Shown here: positions 9,198-19,552 of the stretch, one piece after another
Layout: every line of letters starts with the position of its first letter
How positions within the stretch are numbered: the first letter of the stretch is position 1
Origin: Sphaeroforma sirkka
Taxonomy: Eukaryota > Opisthokonta > Ichthyosporea > Ichthyophonida
NCBI GenBank assembly: GCA_001586965.3
Contig: LUCW03000698.1
Span: 1-25,039 of the forward strand
Length of the DNA: 25,039 nucleotides
Reading direction: 5' to 3'
Program-made: the position numbers and the translations under genes
The notes under the pieces: generated by a model
The model's input: the letters and a program-made list of their open reading frames with translations, nothing else
The model's database searches: none
Told to the model about the DNA's origin: nothing

Positions 9198-9791
9198 TGT
9201 AAACTTCGATGGAAATTACTAGGTTTCAAACTATATTAAACTAAAATACAATTTAGTCAGTTAGGATTTAGCAGTGGTAGCTTGTGTAAGAATGATGGGG
9301 ACTGCCTCTTGTTAAGAGCCTAAATATCCTCGATCACACAGGGCGTACCTCTAGCTGTTCTTTATTGAATAATTTTTACTAGAAGTACTAAGTGTTCATG
9401 ACCACTTGCCTAATTTGTAAATAGACATAATAACGTAAGTCACGTTAATACATTAGCTGATATAAATAAAGTTCAATCTGAAGAAAAGTTAAAAAAAGAA
9501 AAAGACTTATTGGATTTTGGAGATTGGCGGGAGGACCAAAATCTATAAGTAGTAGTTCGGAGATTATAAAATTTAGTTTATAATATCCTACATCTACTAA
9601 TGTCTCAAATAGGTACAAGTAAATGAGTCATACCAAATACTCAGGCTATTGGAACCATCAAAGTGAATTTAGAACACTTTGGAAATATTGGAAAAAGAGC
9701 TTGTACTAAATTATTTAAAATACAAATAAAACCAATGTATTATCTCAATTGATCTTGATATTTTAGACTGACCGGAGGCTGTATTTCTACA
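9198..9791 (-). repeat. 3' LTR of copy 2 (594 bp)
   Basis: Bounded by TGTA at 9198 and TACA at 9788-9791. It is nearly identical to 16217-16814; differences include GATGGGGA for GATCGGGA, GGAACC for GGAGCC and GGCTGTA for GGCCGTA. In element sense AATAAA is present on the minus strand within CTTTATTGAA. Confidence 0.92.
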
Positions 9792-9917
9792 TAGCCCCCA
9801 GTAGCTTTTAGGACTACGGGCGTACGTGAAGGTACGATCTAGTTTGTAAAGCGAAAACCAAAGTAAAACGGTTTCGGTCATGGCTTATCGAGTAAGTATG
9901 TGCCTATATGTACGAGT
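9792..9917 (-). other. Pol-LTR spacer with weak polypurine tract, copy 2
   Basis: This 126-nt stretch lies between the pol stop and the 3' LTR. On the minus strand ACTGGGGGCTA abuts the LTR and is the only candidate plus-strand primer site. It is otherwise non-coding. Confidence 0.4.
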
Positions 9918-12900
9918 TCAAGACTCATGTTGTACTCTATGTCGTTTAGTATTTGGTCCAGTAACCATTTCCGATGTAGGTGCCTTACGTTTATTATTTG
10001 GTAAGGTAATAGCCAAAGGCTGTTCTTCATTAGTAGGTAAGTTTGAACAATTTTCTGCACTGTTGGTAAGCAGATCAGAAAGTTTAGTCACGTAGGAAGT
10101 AGGTGGCAAATAGGGAATTTCAGATCCGTCAGGGTTTGTAGTCACCTGAGAAACCCTTTTCGTTTATCTCGTGTGTTCTTATGTAAACGCTTATTCCATT
10201 TCTTATTAAAGATACGAAGAAAGTCGCGAGATTCACGAAATGCATCGGAGGTTAGCCAAGCTACTGTCCTATCCATGAAACGGGTCTTGTAGTAAGTGTA
10301 ACCGTCTTCGGATGTTTTGTCAATTATATCTTTGACTTGTGACTCCATAACTGGAACATCAGAATCAAATGAGCGAGCGAATGAGAGTTCGGAGGTAGGG
10401 ATACGGTGAGTGCCTAGATTACTTGCGCTAGTACCATCAATGTTATTCACTTCGTAAGTATCACTCTTCTCATCATGGTAGGAAATAACAAAAGATCCTA
10501 TCGTCTTAGAAGAGAGTTCGGTAACGTTTGCGTTTCGATTTATAATGTTAACGTAATCGCCGACTTTGAACTGAACAATGTTCTTAGTGTTATTCCATCG
10601 GTCATACGCTTTAAGTAGGACGCGATTTTTGTGCTCGAGTAAACAGGGGTAAACAACGTTCTGCATATGCACAATCTTTTGTAGCCACGGGGTAATGTGT
10701 TTCTCGGGCGCAGTTTTATCAAACGTTGCTTGTAATTCACTATAGCGGCCAAAGAAATAGTGAAACGGGAGTGTTCCAGTTTGAGGATTCATGCAGTTAT
10801 TCATTTGAGTCTGAACCCATTTCAAATGATAAGGCCACATATCCTCAACGTCGTCTAGTGCGGTACGCAAGAGTTTCTTAAGTTCTCTATGACGTGTCTC
10901 ATTTGCACCCTGCGTTTGAGGTTTGTAAGGAACACCACGCCTATGGGTCATGCCTGATACGAGTATAAGTGCCTCCATTACGTCGGTACAAAACTCACTA
11001 CCGTTATCAGAACATAGTACTCGGGGAAACCGAAGTCATTAAAGACGTGATAGCATAATTCTGCCACTGTTTGTGGACGTTTGTTCGGTATTGCATAAAG
11101 CAAGTTATAGCCCGAAGCCACACATAAGAAATGACAGATATATACATCGCCAGTATGCTTGGATCGCGGGAGTTTAACCAAATCGACTATGACTCGGCGC
11201 ATCGGTTGGTCTTCTGTCACACTTTTTAGGGGTGCCCAACCGTATCGCTTGATCTGGTTCTTTTCACAATCAGTACAGCGTCGGTATACTTCACGTATGG
11301 TTTCTTTCAGCGCCGGGTGATCAAGCCCTGCACGAATAGCCATTTTATAAGTATGCTCATATGCTCGATGCGTTAAATTATGTATAATTTTAACTCTACT
11401 TTCGAGCTCCTCTAAGTCAGTCAGATTCTGCGTAACGCTGGCTGGATGAACCATAGTCCTGTTGGAAAGGGCAACCTCAGTATCAAGAGGGGTGGACTCC
11501 TGAGATACATAATTGACAACATTGGATTGTTGAAGTATCTTCTTCAGTTGTTTCGCAACTCCTGGCTGTTCTTTAAGCAGCGCTTTAAGTAGTCGAGTGC
11601 GAGCTTCAGGTTCTCTTAGAGAGTTTTGAGTCTTTGATCCATGGCTTTAGCTAGTTCCATGTTTTTACGATCTAATGCCTTTTCAATCGGCATTACCTCG
11701 ACTGCAATCTTGTTGGGTGCATGTGTTGTACGAGTCTTGAGCTTTTGTTCAAACTCTTTTGACTCCTCTAGTTTAGCTAAGAATTCGGTTGAGGGTTTCC
11801 ACTTAGTGGTACCTGCAGGACCGATGCGACAAACAATGGTGTGTTTCCAAGGTGTCTTCTTAATAGAATAGGATCCCTGATACAAAAAACGTGTCGGTTT
11901 CACGGTCGACATAAATAGGTTCGTCTTGAATCATATTAATTAAATCACGTATCCATGGGTCGGAGTTACGTAAGGGACAACACAGCGTAATGGTAGATTT
12001 AGTAATATTAACATAATTTAACAACTGTGCGATAAGTTGACAAGGTGGGTTAGCCCACGCATTATGCTTTGATAAGTCAAGCTGAAATGCATCACCTTTA
12101 AGATGAGTCAACGACCTATATTCAGAAACCTGTTTGTTATGTTCTGCGGCGAACATATCAACAGTAAATGAACCCCATCGTGATTGAGCGAGGTTAAACC
12201 ATTTCTTATTTAGCATCCAATCGGTTGCTAATAACTCCTTGACTGTTTTCTGGTAGTCGGGCACAAGTCGAGAGAGCATGTCAGGAAGATGGTTATGTAT
12301 TCCTGGTATGTGTGTTATATTAAAAGCGAACTTGGCAATAATGTCATGCCAGCGGCTCACCAACTGTGAATCAGGGTTCATATCTTTTTAAGTATGTTAA
12401 AGACTTTTGATCACAGGCGACAGTAAAGTAACTTCCATAAAGGTAGTCTTTAAACTGTCTTAGCGCAGTAACTATAGCAAGGAGCTCTTGTTTAACGGTA
12501 GGGTAATTCCGTTGACTCTTATTATAACTCTTGCTAAAGAATTGTATGTAGCGCGGTTTACCATTTATCGTTTGGTAAAGCACTCCACCTACCGCTCGAT
12601 CTGAAGCGTCGGTTGCTACTTGTAATGGGACACCATCCACAGGGTACTGCATGATGGGTGCGTCCATTACTTTACTTTTGACTAGTTTAAATGCATCATC
12701 ACATTCTTTAGTCCAAAGCTTTCCCAAAGGTCCTTTGTGCAGCCGTAGGTGACTGAAAGGCTTTAAGTAATGAGAAAGATGCGGTACCGAATCCGAGAAG
12801 AAGTTAACAAACCCACACACAGAGTTCACATCTCTTCCAGTAATTGGTGTTGATAAATCCAACAGAAATTGTTTCTTGCCAGGATCAATTTCTACCCCTG

Positions 12901-14141
12901 CTGCAGATACTTTGTAGCCAAGTAAGTGTATAGTATCTTTAGCAAAAGAACACTTGTCTTCGTTAATCTTAAGTTTAGCATGATTAAGTCGCTTTAAGAC
13001 TTCTTTAACGAGTTTAGCATGTTCATGTGCTGTCTTTGTAAAGATAACTATATCATCTAAATAGATTGATACGTTATACGACAGGTCCGCAAATAGTTCC
13101 ATCATAACTTGTTGGAAGAAAGAAGGTAACATGTGTAAGCCTTCAGGTGCACCTTTAAACTGGTACTTCTTACCTTGCCAAGTAAAGGAAAAGCATTTCC
13201 TATGAGGCTCATATATCTGTAGTTGATGGAATGCAGCTTTTAAGTCTATCTTGGAAAAGATAGTCGCACCTCCATTTTGCGTAGTATCTCGCTTATCTTA
13301 GGTAAGGGAAAACTATGTTGCGGAATTAGTTTGTTGATTGGCGACAGGTCTAGTACTACTCTTGTTTTACTAAACGTTCCATCAGATTTATATTGATCGA
13401 CCGCTAAGAGAGCTAAGTTAACTGGGGTTGCATCATAATTGATTTCAATTAGACCCTGTTTTAACCAATCTTCGATTTGGGTTTTGACAACGTCTTTGTG
13501 TCTCCAACTCACGTAGTTATGTGAAGGACACTCTAACTTAGAGAAGTCGACGTTTGTTAAGTCAAGTCTAACGTACCCATTAGAGAACTTAAACATACAC
13601 CAGTCAGTTATTGCAATCTTCCTGTTTTGTATAATTAAGTCCATAATTATATCGGTGAAGTGCGGAATCATATCCTTTGCTTCACCTTCCGGAGGTTTAG
13701 GTATCTTTAACATATTATCATCTGACTGATCTTTATTCGGGTCTAGCCCATTAGGCAGACCAGTGAGTGTTATTCCTAAACTGAGAAGATCAGTCATACC
13801 TATAATTAAATCGTATTTCTGAGACATGTCAGTAACGATTAGGTGAGTCTTCACTTCTTTTCTATCTGACAGCAATATGTGTGCATAGTCAATGGCTTTG
13901 TTCGCAAGTAGTAACTTTGCCATTTCCCAAGATTAAATCAGTTGTTTCGTTATGGACAGCCATATCTGTAGCGTAGGCTACTCGGCGTGAGATAGCAGAG
14001 ACTTCAGCCCCTGGATCAAATAGTGCCATAACTTTTTTCTCCATTTACGAAAACTGTTTGAAAGATACGTTCATCTCCTTTGGTATGAATTTTATTGAAT
14101 ATTTTCTCATAATCTTGCTCTAGTGCACACATATGGTACTG
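9918..14141 (-). pseudogene. pol: pol polyprotein of copy 2, frameshifted
   Basis: The domain order is as in copy 1. The integrase is clearer here. The zinc finger has H-x3-H and C-x2-C (residues 25-63 of the frame starting at 11454) and the first core Asp is in VIVDLV. After a -1 change at 11023-11029 come CSDNGSEF (Asp at 11006-11008) and GANETRH (Glu at 10898-10900). Exactly 35 residues separate that Asp and Glu, as expected for a DD35E integrase. The true C-terminus is visible: two basic clusters (KRK and KRHR, 9936-9992) and stop TGA at 9918-9920. Private breaks lie near 10147, 11620, 11885, 12387, 13270, 13897 and 14033. RT has YLDD, and the methyltransferase-like segment is at about 11935-12219. 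Confidence 0.9.
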
Positions 14142-16137
14142 TCAGTGCTTAACTTGGACGTCCGGTAAGTCCTTGCAATCCTCTTTGTGCCAACCGTTAG
14201 TACCCTTGCAAGTAGCACACTCTTTCATATAGTGTCCAAAATCTGGCTTGTCTGGTGCACACTTAACAGGGTCGTGTCTACCATTCCACTTGCCATTACG
14301 TTTTGTGAGGTTGTAACCACACTTCTTGCAAGGCGCTCTCACCTTCTTATCACCTTTCGGTTCGGTAGAAGTAGAGCCAGTACCCCCCTCCAGTAGTCGT
14401 GCGAGGTTTCTTAGTACTACGCGCAGTATTAGTCTCTACTGCGTTTCGCTTAGTGGGCTGGGTGTAGCTCGTGGTACTAAGTACTCTAGTAGAGGAATTG
14501 GTATGCTTGTGTACTATCTTCTCAAAGACAGACCAAGGCATAGATCGCAAATCACCATAGGCGATGATGTTATCATTGACTTTCTTAAAGAGGTTAGCTC
14601 CCAGAGTCTCCATCATCTGACTGACAAATTAATAAATATTCGCCAGTATAGGTACGACCACCCATCCGAGTATTCATATGTGTCATATGAGCTAGAGCAC
14701 CTCGAATAGTGGTATCGTTTGCAAAGAACTTACGAGACTCTAGAAGTTCACGGTCACGTGCATCTTCAAAAAAAGGTGTTAAGTATATTATCACGCAACT
14801 GGTGCCAGGGTAGGGCTTTCCAGTTGGGCTCATGAGCCTTCAAGATAGTTCGCCATTCACCTGGCTCACAGAAATGAATAAAGGCATTCATCATCTGCTT
14901 ATCCTTAAGGCTGGCAGACTCCTTAAGTTGGTCGAAGGCCTTCAGTGTCTCCACTGTACTCTCATTAGTAGAGAAATCGACCTCAGCCTGCGCGTTACCT
15001 AGCTGCTTTAAAAAGCTTGGTTCTAAGTGTTCACGAGGCTCATGCTCAGTGCTACGGGCTGCTAGTGCCAAGATGGTGTTTATTTCCTTTCTCTTGTTAT
15101 CGATTAGATAGCGAATGTTATCCGCTTTCCTATCGTCAAGGTCAGAGTCATTCAATAGACGGTCCTCAAGGACTTGCATACCAGAGCGTAATAGCCTGAG
15201 ACGAGTATGTCTGGTTCTCACTTCCTCATCCTCAGGATTAGAGCGGGAACTCTCTAACGAGGTACTGGTTTATTACGAGGATGGTAAGCCTCATCGAGTT
15301 CCATACGATCATATCCTCTGACAGGGTTAGGTTTGTCGAGAGGATGGTCAATGGTAGCATCAGAGCTATAGAGATTAAATTTTGAAATATTTTCTCTCTC
15401 GCCAGTGGTAACTGGCTTAGTGGTAAACATACTGGCTGGTAAACCAGTAGGTCTCGGGTTCGAAACTCGGCCCGAATTTTTCTTCTTCTTCGGTATAGGA
15501 AGAATATCAGCCAAGTGGGACACGATAGAGGGGTCCACAACTGCTGCTGCCGCTAGCTCCTTCAAGAGCGCTTCAATGCGGTTCAATTGGCGTCGAGATT
15601 GAGAGGATCCAACCACTTGTTGTCGAGTTATGGCGTCCTCAGCTTCGGCCCCAAGATTTGAGCTGAATGGAATGGCTTCTCCATCGATGGCGAAACCGAA
15701 ATTTTCGGACAGGTCCAATACTTCCTTTTCACTCCGGATTTGTGCTGGAGTGTCCTTTTAGATGTGGAGTTATAATGCCCCCCCGACATTCATATCCACG
15801 AATTTTCCAGCCTTTCGACGTTTATCCCCAATATTTGACGGCACGTGGTCAGGGGGGGGGGCAAGCTGGGGTCCTGAGCTTCACTCCTAGGTGATACACG
15901 GACGCTGGCGAGTCTTTCCGCGGTAGTAGATACCTCTTCTTCCAAGGCTTTAGGATCCGACGAGTCATCCTCAGAATAATCCTCTGTACCAACCTCAGAA
16001 TTTGCTTCCCCAACAGTATCCTCGGCAGGCTCAACTGCAGACAGGCTAGGTGTTTCCACAGGGACCTCAGGAACCTCGGCAGGCTTAGCAGGCTTAGAGC
16101 TAGCGGCTCCCTTGCCTTTAGAAGTACCCTTAGCCAT
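14142..16137 (-). pseudogene. gag: gag of copy 2, frameshifted
   Basis: It starts at ATG 16135-16137 and is collinear with copy 1 gag. A ten-G run (15852-15861, six in copy 1) shifts the frame, and the downstream ATG used in copy 1 is ACG here. The tRNA-like segment (15401-15485) is read through without a break into the capsid-like region, so this copy best shows that it belongs to the frame. A net 52-nt deletion near 15270, a T-run change near 14766, a 4-nt duplication near 14617 and a six-C run at 14382-14387 break the rest. The nucleocapsid-like end (14142-14342) is intact, with both Cys/His clusters, and stops at UGA in frame with pol. Confidence 0.78.
15401..15485 (+). pseudogene. tRNA-Thr(GGU)-like sequence inside gag, copy 2
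   Basis: This is the counterpart of 6047-6130 in copy 1. The A box is identical; the T-arm has one change (GAAACTCGG for GAAACCCGG) that weakens one stem pair. The terminal run is five T's before a C, a single substitution from copy 1. The 5' hairpin GCCAGT...ACTGGC and the anticodon-like hairpin with GGT are preserved. Its presence at the same site in both elements means it was there before they separated. Confidence 0.68.
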
Positions 16138-16216
16138 AGTATTTGCTGGATAGTAAATCGATGTCAGACAGTCTAGAAGCAGTACACTACTGTAACTACT
16201 AAATAACTGAAAAATA
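16138..16216 (-). other. Leader between 5' LTR and gag, copy 2
   Basis: This 79-nt stretch is equivalent to 6779-6858. Read on the minus strand from the LTR, the first bases are again A/T-rich and contain no TGG-led primer-binding site. Confidence 0.55.
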
Positions 16217-16814
16217 TATAAACTTCGATGGAAATTACTAGGTTTCAAACTATATTAAACTAAAATATAATTTAGTCAGTTAGGATTTAGCAGTGGTAGC
16301 TTGTGTAAGAATGATCGGGACTGCCTCTTGTTAAGAGCCTAAATATCCTCGATCACACAGGGCGTACCTCTAGCTGTTCTTTATTGAATAATTTTTTTTA
16401 CTAGAAGTACTAAGTGTTCATGACCACTTGCCTAATTTGTAAATAGACATAATAACGTAAGTCACGTTAATACATTAGCTGATATAAATAAAGTTCAATC
16501 TGAAGAAAAGTTAAAAAAAAAAAAAAGACTTATTGGATTTTGGAGATTGGCGGGAGGACCAAAATCTATAAGTAGTAGTTCGGAGATTATAAAAGTTAGT
16601 TTATAATATCCTACATCTACTAATGTCTCAAATAGGTACAAGTAGATGAGTCATACCAAATACTCAGGCTATTGGAGCCATCAAAGTGAATTTAGAACAC
16701 TTTGGAAATATTGGAAAAAGAGCTTGTACTAAATTATTTAAAATACAAATAAAACCAATGTATTATCTCAATTGATCTTGATATTTTAGACTGACCGGAG
16801 GCCGTATTTCTACA
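16217..16814 (-). repeat. 5' LTR of copy 2 (598 bp)
   Basis: Homologous to 6859-7456 and 9198-9791. The right end is the expected TACA (16811-16814). At the left end TGTA has become TATA (16217-16220), altering the terminal dinucleotide recognised by integrase. The pair of LTRs shares copy-2-specific variants, supporting one insertion event. Confidence 0.92.
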
Positions 16815-17587
16815 ACCCCGGGCCACTCATCCATCGCCCATTGAAACCAGGAAAAATTTAAGTGTTGATGATGCTTTACGAATGAGGCTAGAACACATCT
16901 CGCTAATGGTAGGGTCAAGTCCTCATCGTCGTCGTTTTGATCACATATCGCCGTCATAGGCAAGACATCGTCGGGATCTGGCAACTCCAGAGGTCAGCCA
17001 AACGGCAGCAGTCGTTTCTCAGGCCATAAAAAATAGCCTCGACTGCATGCATACACAGTCCTAAGACCCTAAAACCTTAAAATATGCATATGGCGTTTCT
17101 TGATATTCGTCGTGTCCGACGGCAACGGTCTACCCTTTAACAACGTCTCCAGTGGGTTTTGATCGGGCATCGACAAGCCCATCACCATTTTGACAATCTT
17201 GTGAAGTACGAAATCAGTAACAGAATTCTCTAAATCCGCCACACATTAATAATTGCCAATAGAGAGTGGAAGTATACGCAAGTAACCCACCATGCAAAAC
17301 AGATGATTCATATCGTATACAGCCATGCCATGCCTGTTTAATCCCACAACGCCGGAGTTATGGTTAACTGTGCTTACATAAGTTTCAAGGACAACTCTCG
17401 ACCCTTAGTTACTCTCGTCGACTGAGTCTTCTATCTGACCATCCACTAATCGTTTATTCCATCCGCAAAACTCTCTTTAGGAGTACGCCAAACCATAACA
17501 TCGTCGCCAATTGCAACGTTATATGCGTCCGGACCGGATAGGCATGTGGCTTTGTACATTATGCTGCTTTGGCGAGTAAAGACATAT
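16815..17587. other. Unassigned DNA, possible coding remnants
   Basis: This 773-bp stretch lies between copy 2 and the inverted solo LTR. On the minus strand, 16984 down to the LTR edge is an open frame rich in Asp with a run of hydrophobic and aromatic residues; it continues into LTR sequence only by chance. A second minus-strand open stretch of about 58 codons lies at about 17085-17250, bounded by stops. Neither has a recognisable motif. They could be exons of a lost gene or old transposon fragments. Confidence 0.35.
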
Positions 17588-18187
17588 TGTAGAAATATGG
17601 TCTCCGGTCAGTCTAAAATATCAAGATAAAATGAGATAACACTTTGGTTTTTATTTGTATTTAAAATTATTTATTACAAGTTCTTTTTCCAATATATACA
17701 AAGCGTTCTAAATTCACTTTGATGGCTCCAATAGCCTGAGTATTTGGTATGACTCATTTACTTGGACCTATTTGAGACGATAGTAGATGTAGGATATTAT
17801 AAACTAAATTTTATAATTTCTGAACTACTACTTACAGGTTTTGGTCCTCCCGCCAATCTCCAAAATCCAATAAGTCTTTTTCTTTTTTTAACTTTTCTTC
17901 AGATTGAACTTTATTTATATCAGCTAATGTATTAACGTGACTTACGTTATTATGTCTATTTACAAATTAGGCAAGTGGTCATGAACACTTAGTACTTCTA
18001 GTGAAAATTGTTTAATAAAGAACAGCTAGAGGTGCGTCCTGTGTAATCGAGGATATTAAGGCTCTTACCAAGAGGCAGCCCCGATCATTCTTACACAAGC
18101 CACCACTGCTAAATCCTAACTGACTTAAATTGTATTTTAGTTTATATAATATAGTTTAAAACATAGAAATATCCATCGAAGTTTACA
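17588..18187 (+). repeat. Solo LTR in opposite orientation (600 bp), ATAT flanks
   Basis: It runs from TGTAGAAATATGG (17588) to GAAGTTTACA (18187), the same family inverted relative to the other LTRs. ATAT on both sides (17584-17587 and 18188-18191) is a good 4-bp target-site duplication, so this LTR formed by recombination between the LTRs of one element. In LTR sense AATAAA occurs in TTTAATAAAGAACAGC. It shares subfamily variants with the solo LTR at 8599-9162. Confidence 0.9.
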
Positions 18188-18429
18188 ATATCCTGTTCGT
18201 TATAAGCCACGTTGTGCACCTATCATAGGCAACTTGGCAGTCTAAGTTTATATTAAACCGGACAACGTTCCAATTTTGGTTGGTCAACGACACCAAGGAT
18301 GTATTCAACCCCGGGATACTACAGGACCACCACGCCATTATGCACACAAATGTAACCAGTTGATCGTGTATACAGAAATAGGCGTCTTCATCGCATTGAA
18401 TTTTGTGTATGACCACTCAACTTCACGGA

Positions 18430-18640
18430 GTAACTGCCGTAGCGATCGACAATGTGCCCTATCGGTTCTGATCTTGGCCGCAGACGTACGTTGCATGTGA
18501 GAGGTTGCCACGAACTTTGTGAAAACATCAACAATCTGAGGCAACGCAACGGTCGACGCTTACAGGTACGACATCCAAATTGATGACACAGAGCCGATAC
18601 GCCACTGCCCTCCAGCAACTAACGCGACGACCAGAGAGTG
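18430..18640 (-). pseudogene. Possible Ty1/copia pol C-terminal remnant
   Basis: One minus-strand frame reads PQIVDVFTKF, close to the (V)AD(I/V)FTK motif that ends copia-type RNase H domains. A different frame just upstream reads INLDVVPV, so a frameshift would be needed to join them. Nothing else of a copia element is recognisable around it. This may be an ancient fragment or chance. Confidence 0.25.
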
Positions 18641-18670
18641 GTTCAGCCTTTGTCAGAACTCCTGCACTAT

Positions 18671-18706
18671 GTGCTTAAAAAAATAGATGTGCTTAAAAAA
18701 ATAGAT
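18671..18706. repeat. Tandem duplication, 2 x 18 bp
   Basis: GTGCTTAAAAAAATAGAT occurs twice in direct succession with no mismatch. A third partial copy is not present. The function is unknown. Confidence 0.85.
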
Positions 18707-18974
18707 AGCACGACACACCAGCAGCAGATGATTTTTTGAAAATAAAATGGGAGTTTTTCTTTCTCCTTTGTTTTTGTTTAAAAATAATCGACTTCAACTC
18801 TCTTGCTGTTGACATTTGTGGCTTTATCTAAAATCTTTTTCTAAAAATAGAAAGTATATATAACCTCTAAAGTCCGCTATGAGTCTTTTTATATTTATTT
18901 TGACTATGACCTTTGTCACTTGACATTTTGACAGATGACCACTTGACCAGTGCTGCCTCTACACCAGGTGTACT

Positions 18975-18990
18975 CAACTGATATCAGTTG
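18975..18990. promoter_or_regulatory. Perfect 16-bp palindrome upstream of P5CDH
   Basis: CAACTGATATCAGTTG is its own reverse complement. It contains two CANNTG-type E-box hexamers (CAACTG and CAGTTG) and is followed at once by TCCAATC. It could bind a dimeric transcription factor; this is inferred from symmetry only. Confidence 0.3.
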
Positions 18991-19530
18991 TCCAATCAAA
19001 CTCTCCAATTATCTCCAAATCTAAAGAATGTCGTGCTTGATTGGGTGCTAGGAGCATCCAATGGCTTTCAATTAGCCAAAAAAAGGATAAGCCAAATAAG
19101 GCTCCAATGGAAATCCGATACAAACATTCGACATTTCTGGTATTTAAACCCCCCGCTGGGCCGCCCCCCTCCACCCCCCCCCCTGAGCTGTCCGCTGTCA
19201 GACCGGGCGGCGGGGGCCAGTATGCCTTTGAGTCTCTGGCTTCCCGATTTGGATTTCGTTGGAAACAGATTTTTTTTTATACAAAAATTACATACACAAA
19301 TGTACAACAACTTCAACAAGCCACAGGCCCACAGTCCTCGGTCCGACCCCGGACTCCCCCCACAAGAGATGAGTGAATATTTCGAGGAGGCTAAAACAGA
19401 AACCTTCGAAGATCAATATGGAGTATGGATTGGAAATATATATATAAAAAAACAATCAAATACAGACCACAGTGGTTGGTCTCTTCACATATATCAGCAT
19501 CACTTGTAGTGTGCAACCGTTTTAAAAAAA

Positions 19531-19546
19531 CTATATAAATATAAAT
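19531..19546 (+). promoter_or_regulatory. TATA-like element just before the P5CDH start
   Basis: CTATATAAATATAAAT ends only 6 nt before the ATG at 19553. If it is a working TATA box the transcript would start at or inside the first codons, and translation might begin at the second Met (codon 13, in GCTATGG). It may equally be part of an A/T-rich 5' untranslated region. Confidence 0.3.
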
Positions 19547-19552
19547 ACAGCT

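Larger units (their letters stand above)
9198..16814 (-). mobile_element. Ty3/gypsy-like LTR retrotransposon, copy 2 (full length, 7.6 kb)
   Basis: This is a complete element on the minus strand: 5' LTR 16217-16814, leader, gag 14142-16137, pol 9918-14141, 3' LTR 9198-9791. Its two LTRs share GTTCAATC and AGGTACAAG, variants absent from copy 1, and differ from each other by about eight substitutions in about 595 bp plus homopolymer length. Coding sequence carries about a dozen private indels, including a net 52-nt deletion near 15270 and a 4-nt duplication near 14617. It is therefore defective. Flanks (CTCC on the left, ACCC on the right) do not form a clean target-site duplication. Confidence 0.94.
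18188..19552. other. Upstream intergenic region of the P5CDH-like gene
   Basis: It contains two tandem 18-nt copies of GTGCTTAAAAAAATAGAT (18671-18706), an A/T-rich stretch, a perfect 16-bp palindrome (18975-18990), an imperfect 23-bp dyad (19040-19062), several CCAAT/ATTGG pentamers between 18990 and 19115, and a C-rich run near 19150-19185. Open frames across it overlap on both strands without recognisable motifs. It is best read as promoter-side DNA of the gene at 19553, with older transposon debris at its left. Confidence 0.5.

Noticed and set aside
1..16814. A single tandem segmental duplication producing both elements
   Set aside because: Each element's LTR pair shares its own variants, and the flanking DNA (7457-8598 versus 16815-17587) is not duplicated. 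Two insertions fit better.
18988..19509. 173-codon plus-strand open frame upstream of P5CDH
   Set aside because: It begins at a non-ATG codon, crosses C-rich low-complexity DNA and CCAAT/dyad sequence, has no recognisable motif, and a similar antisense frame exists. It is probably promoter-side DNA.
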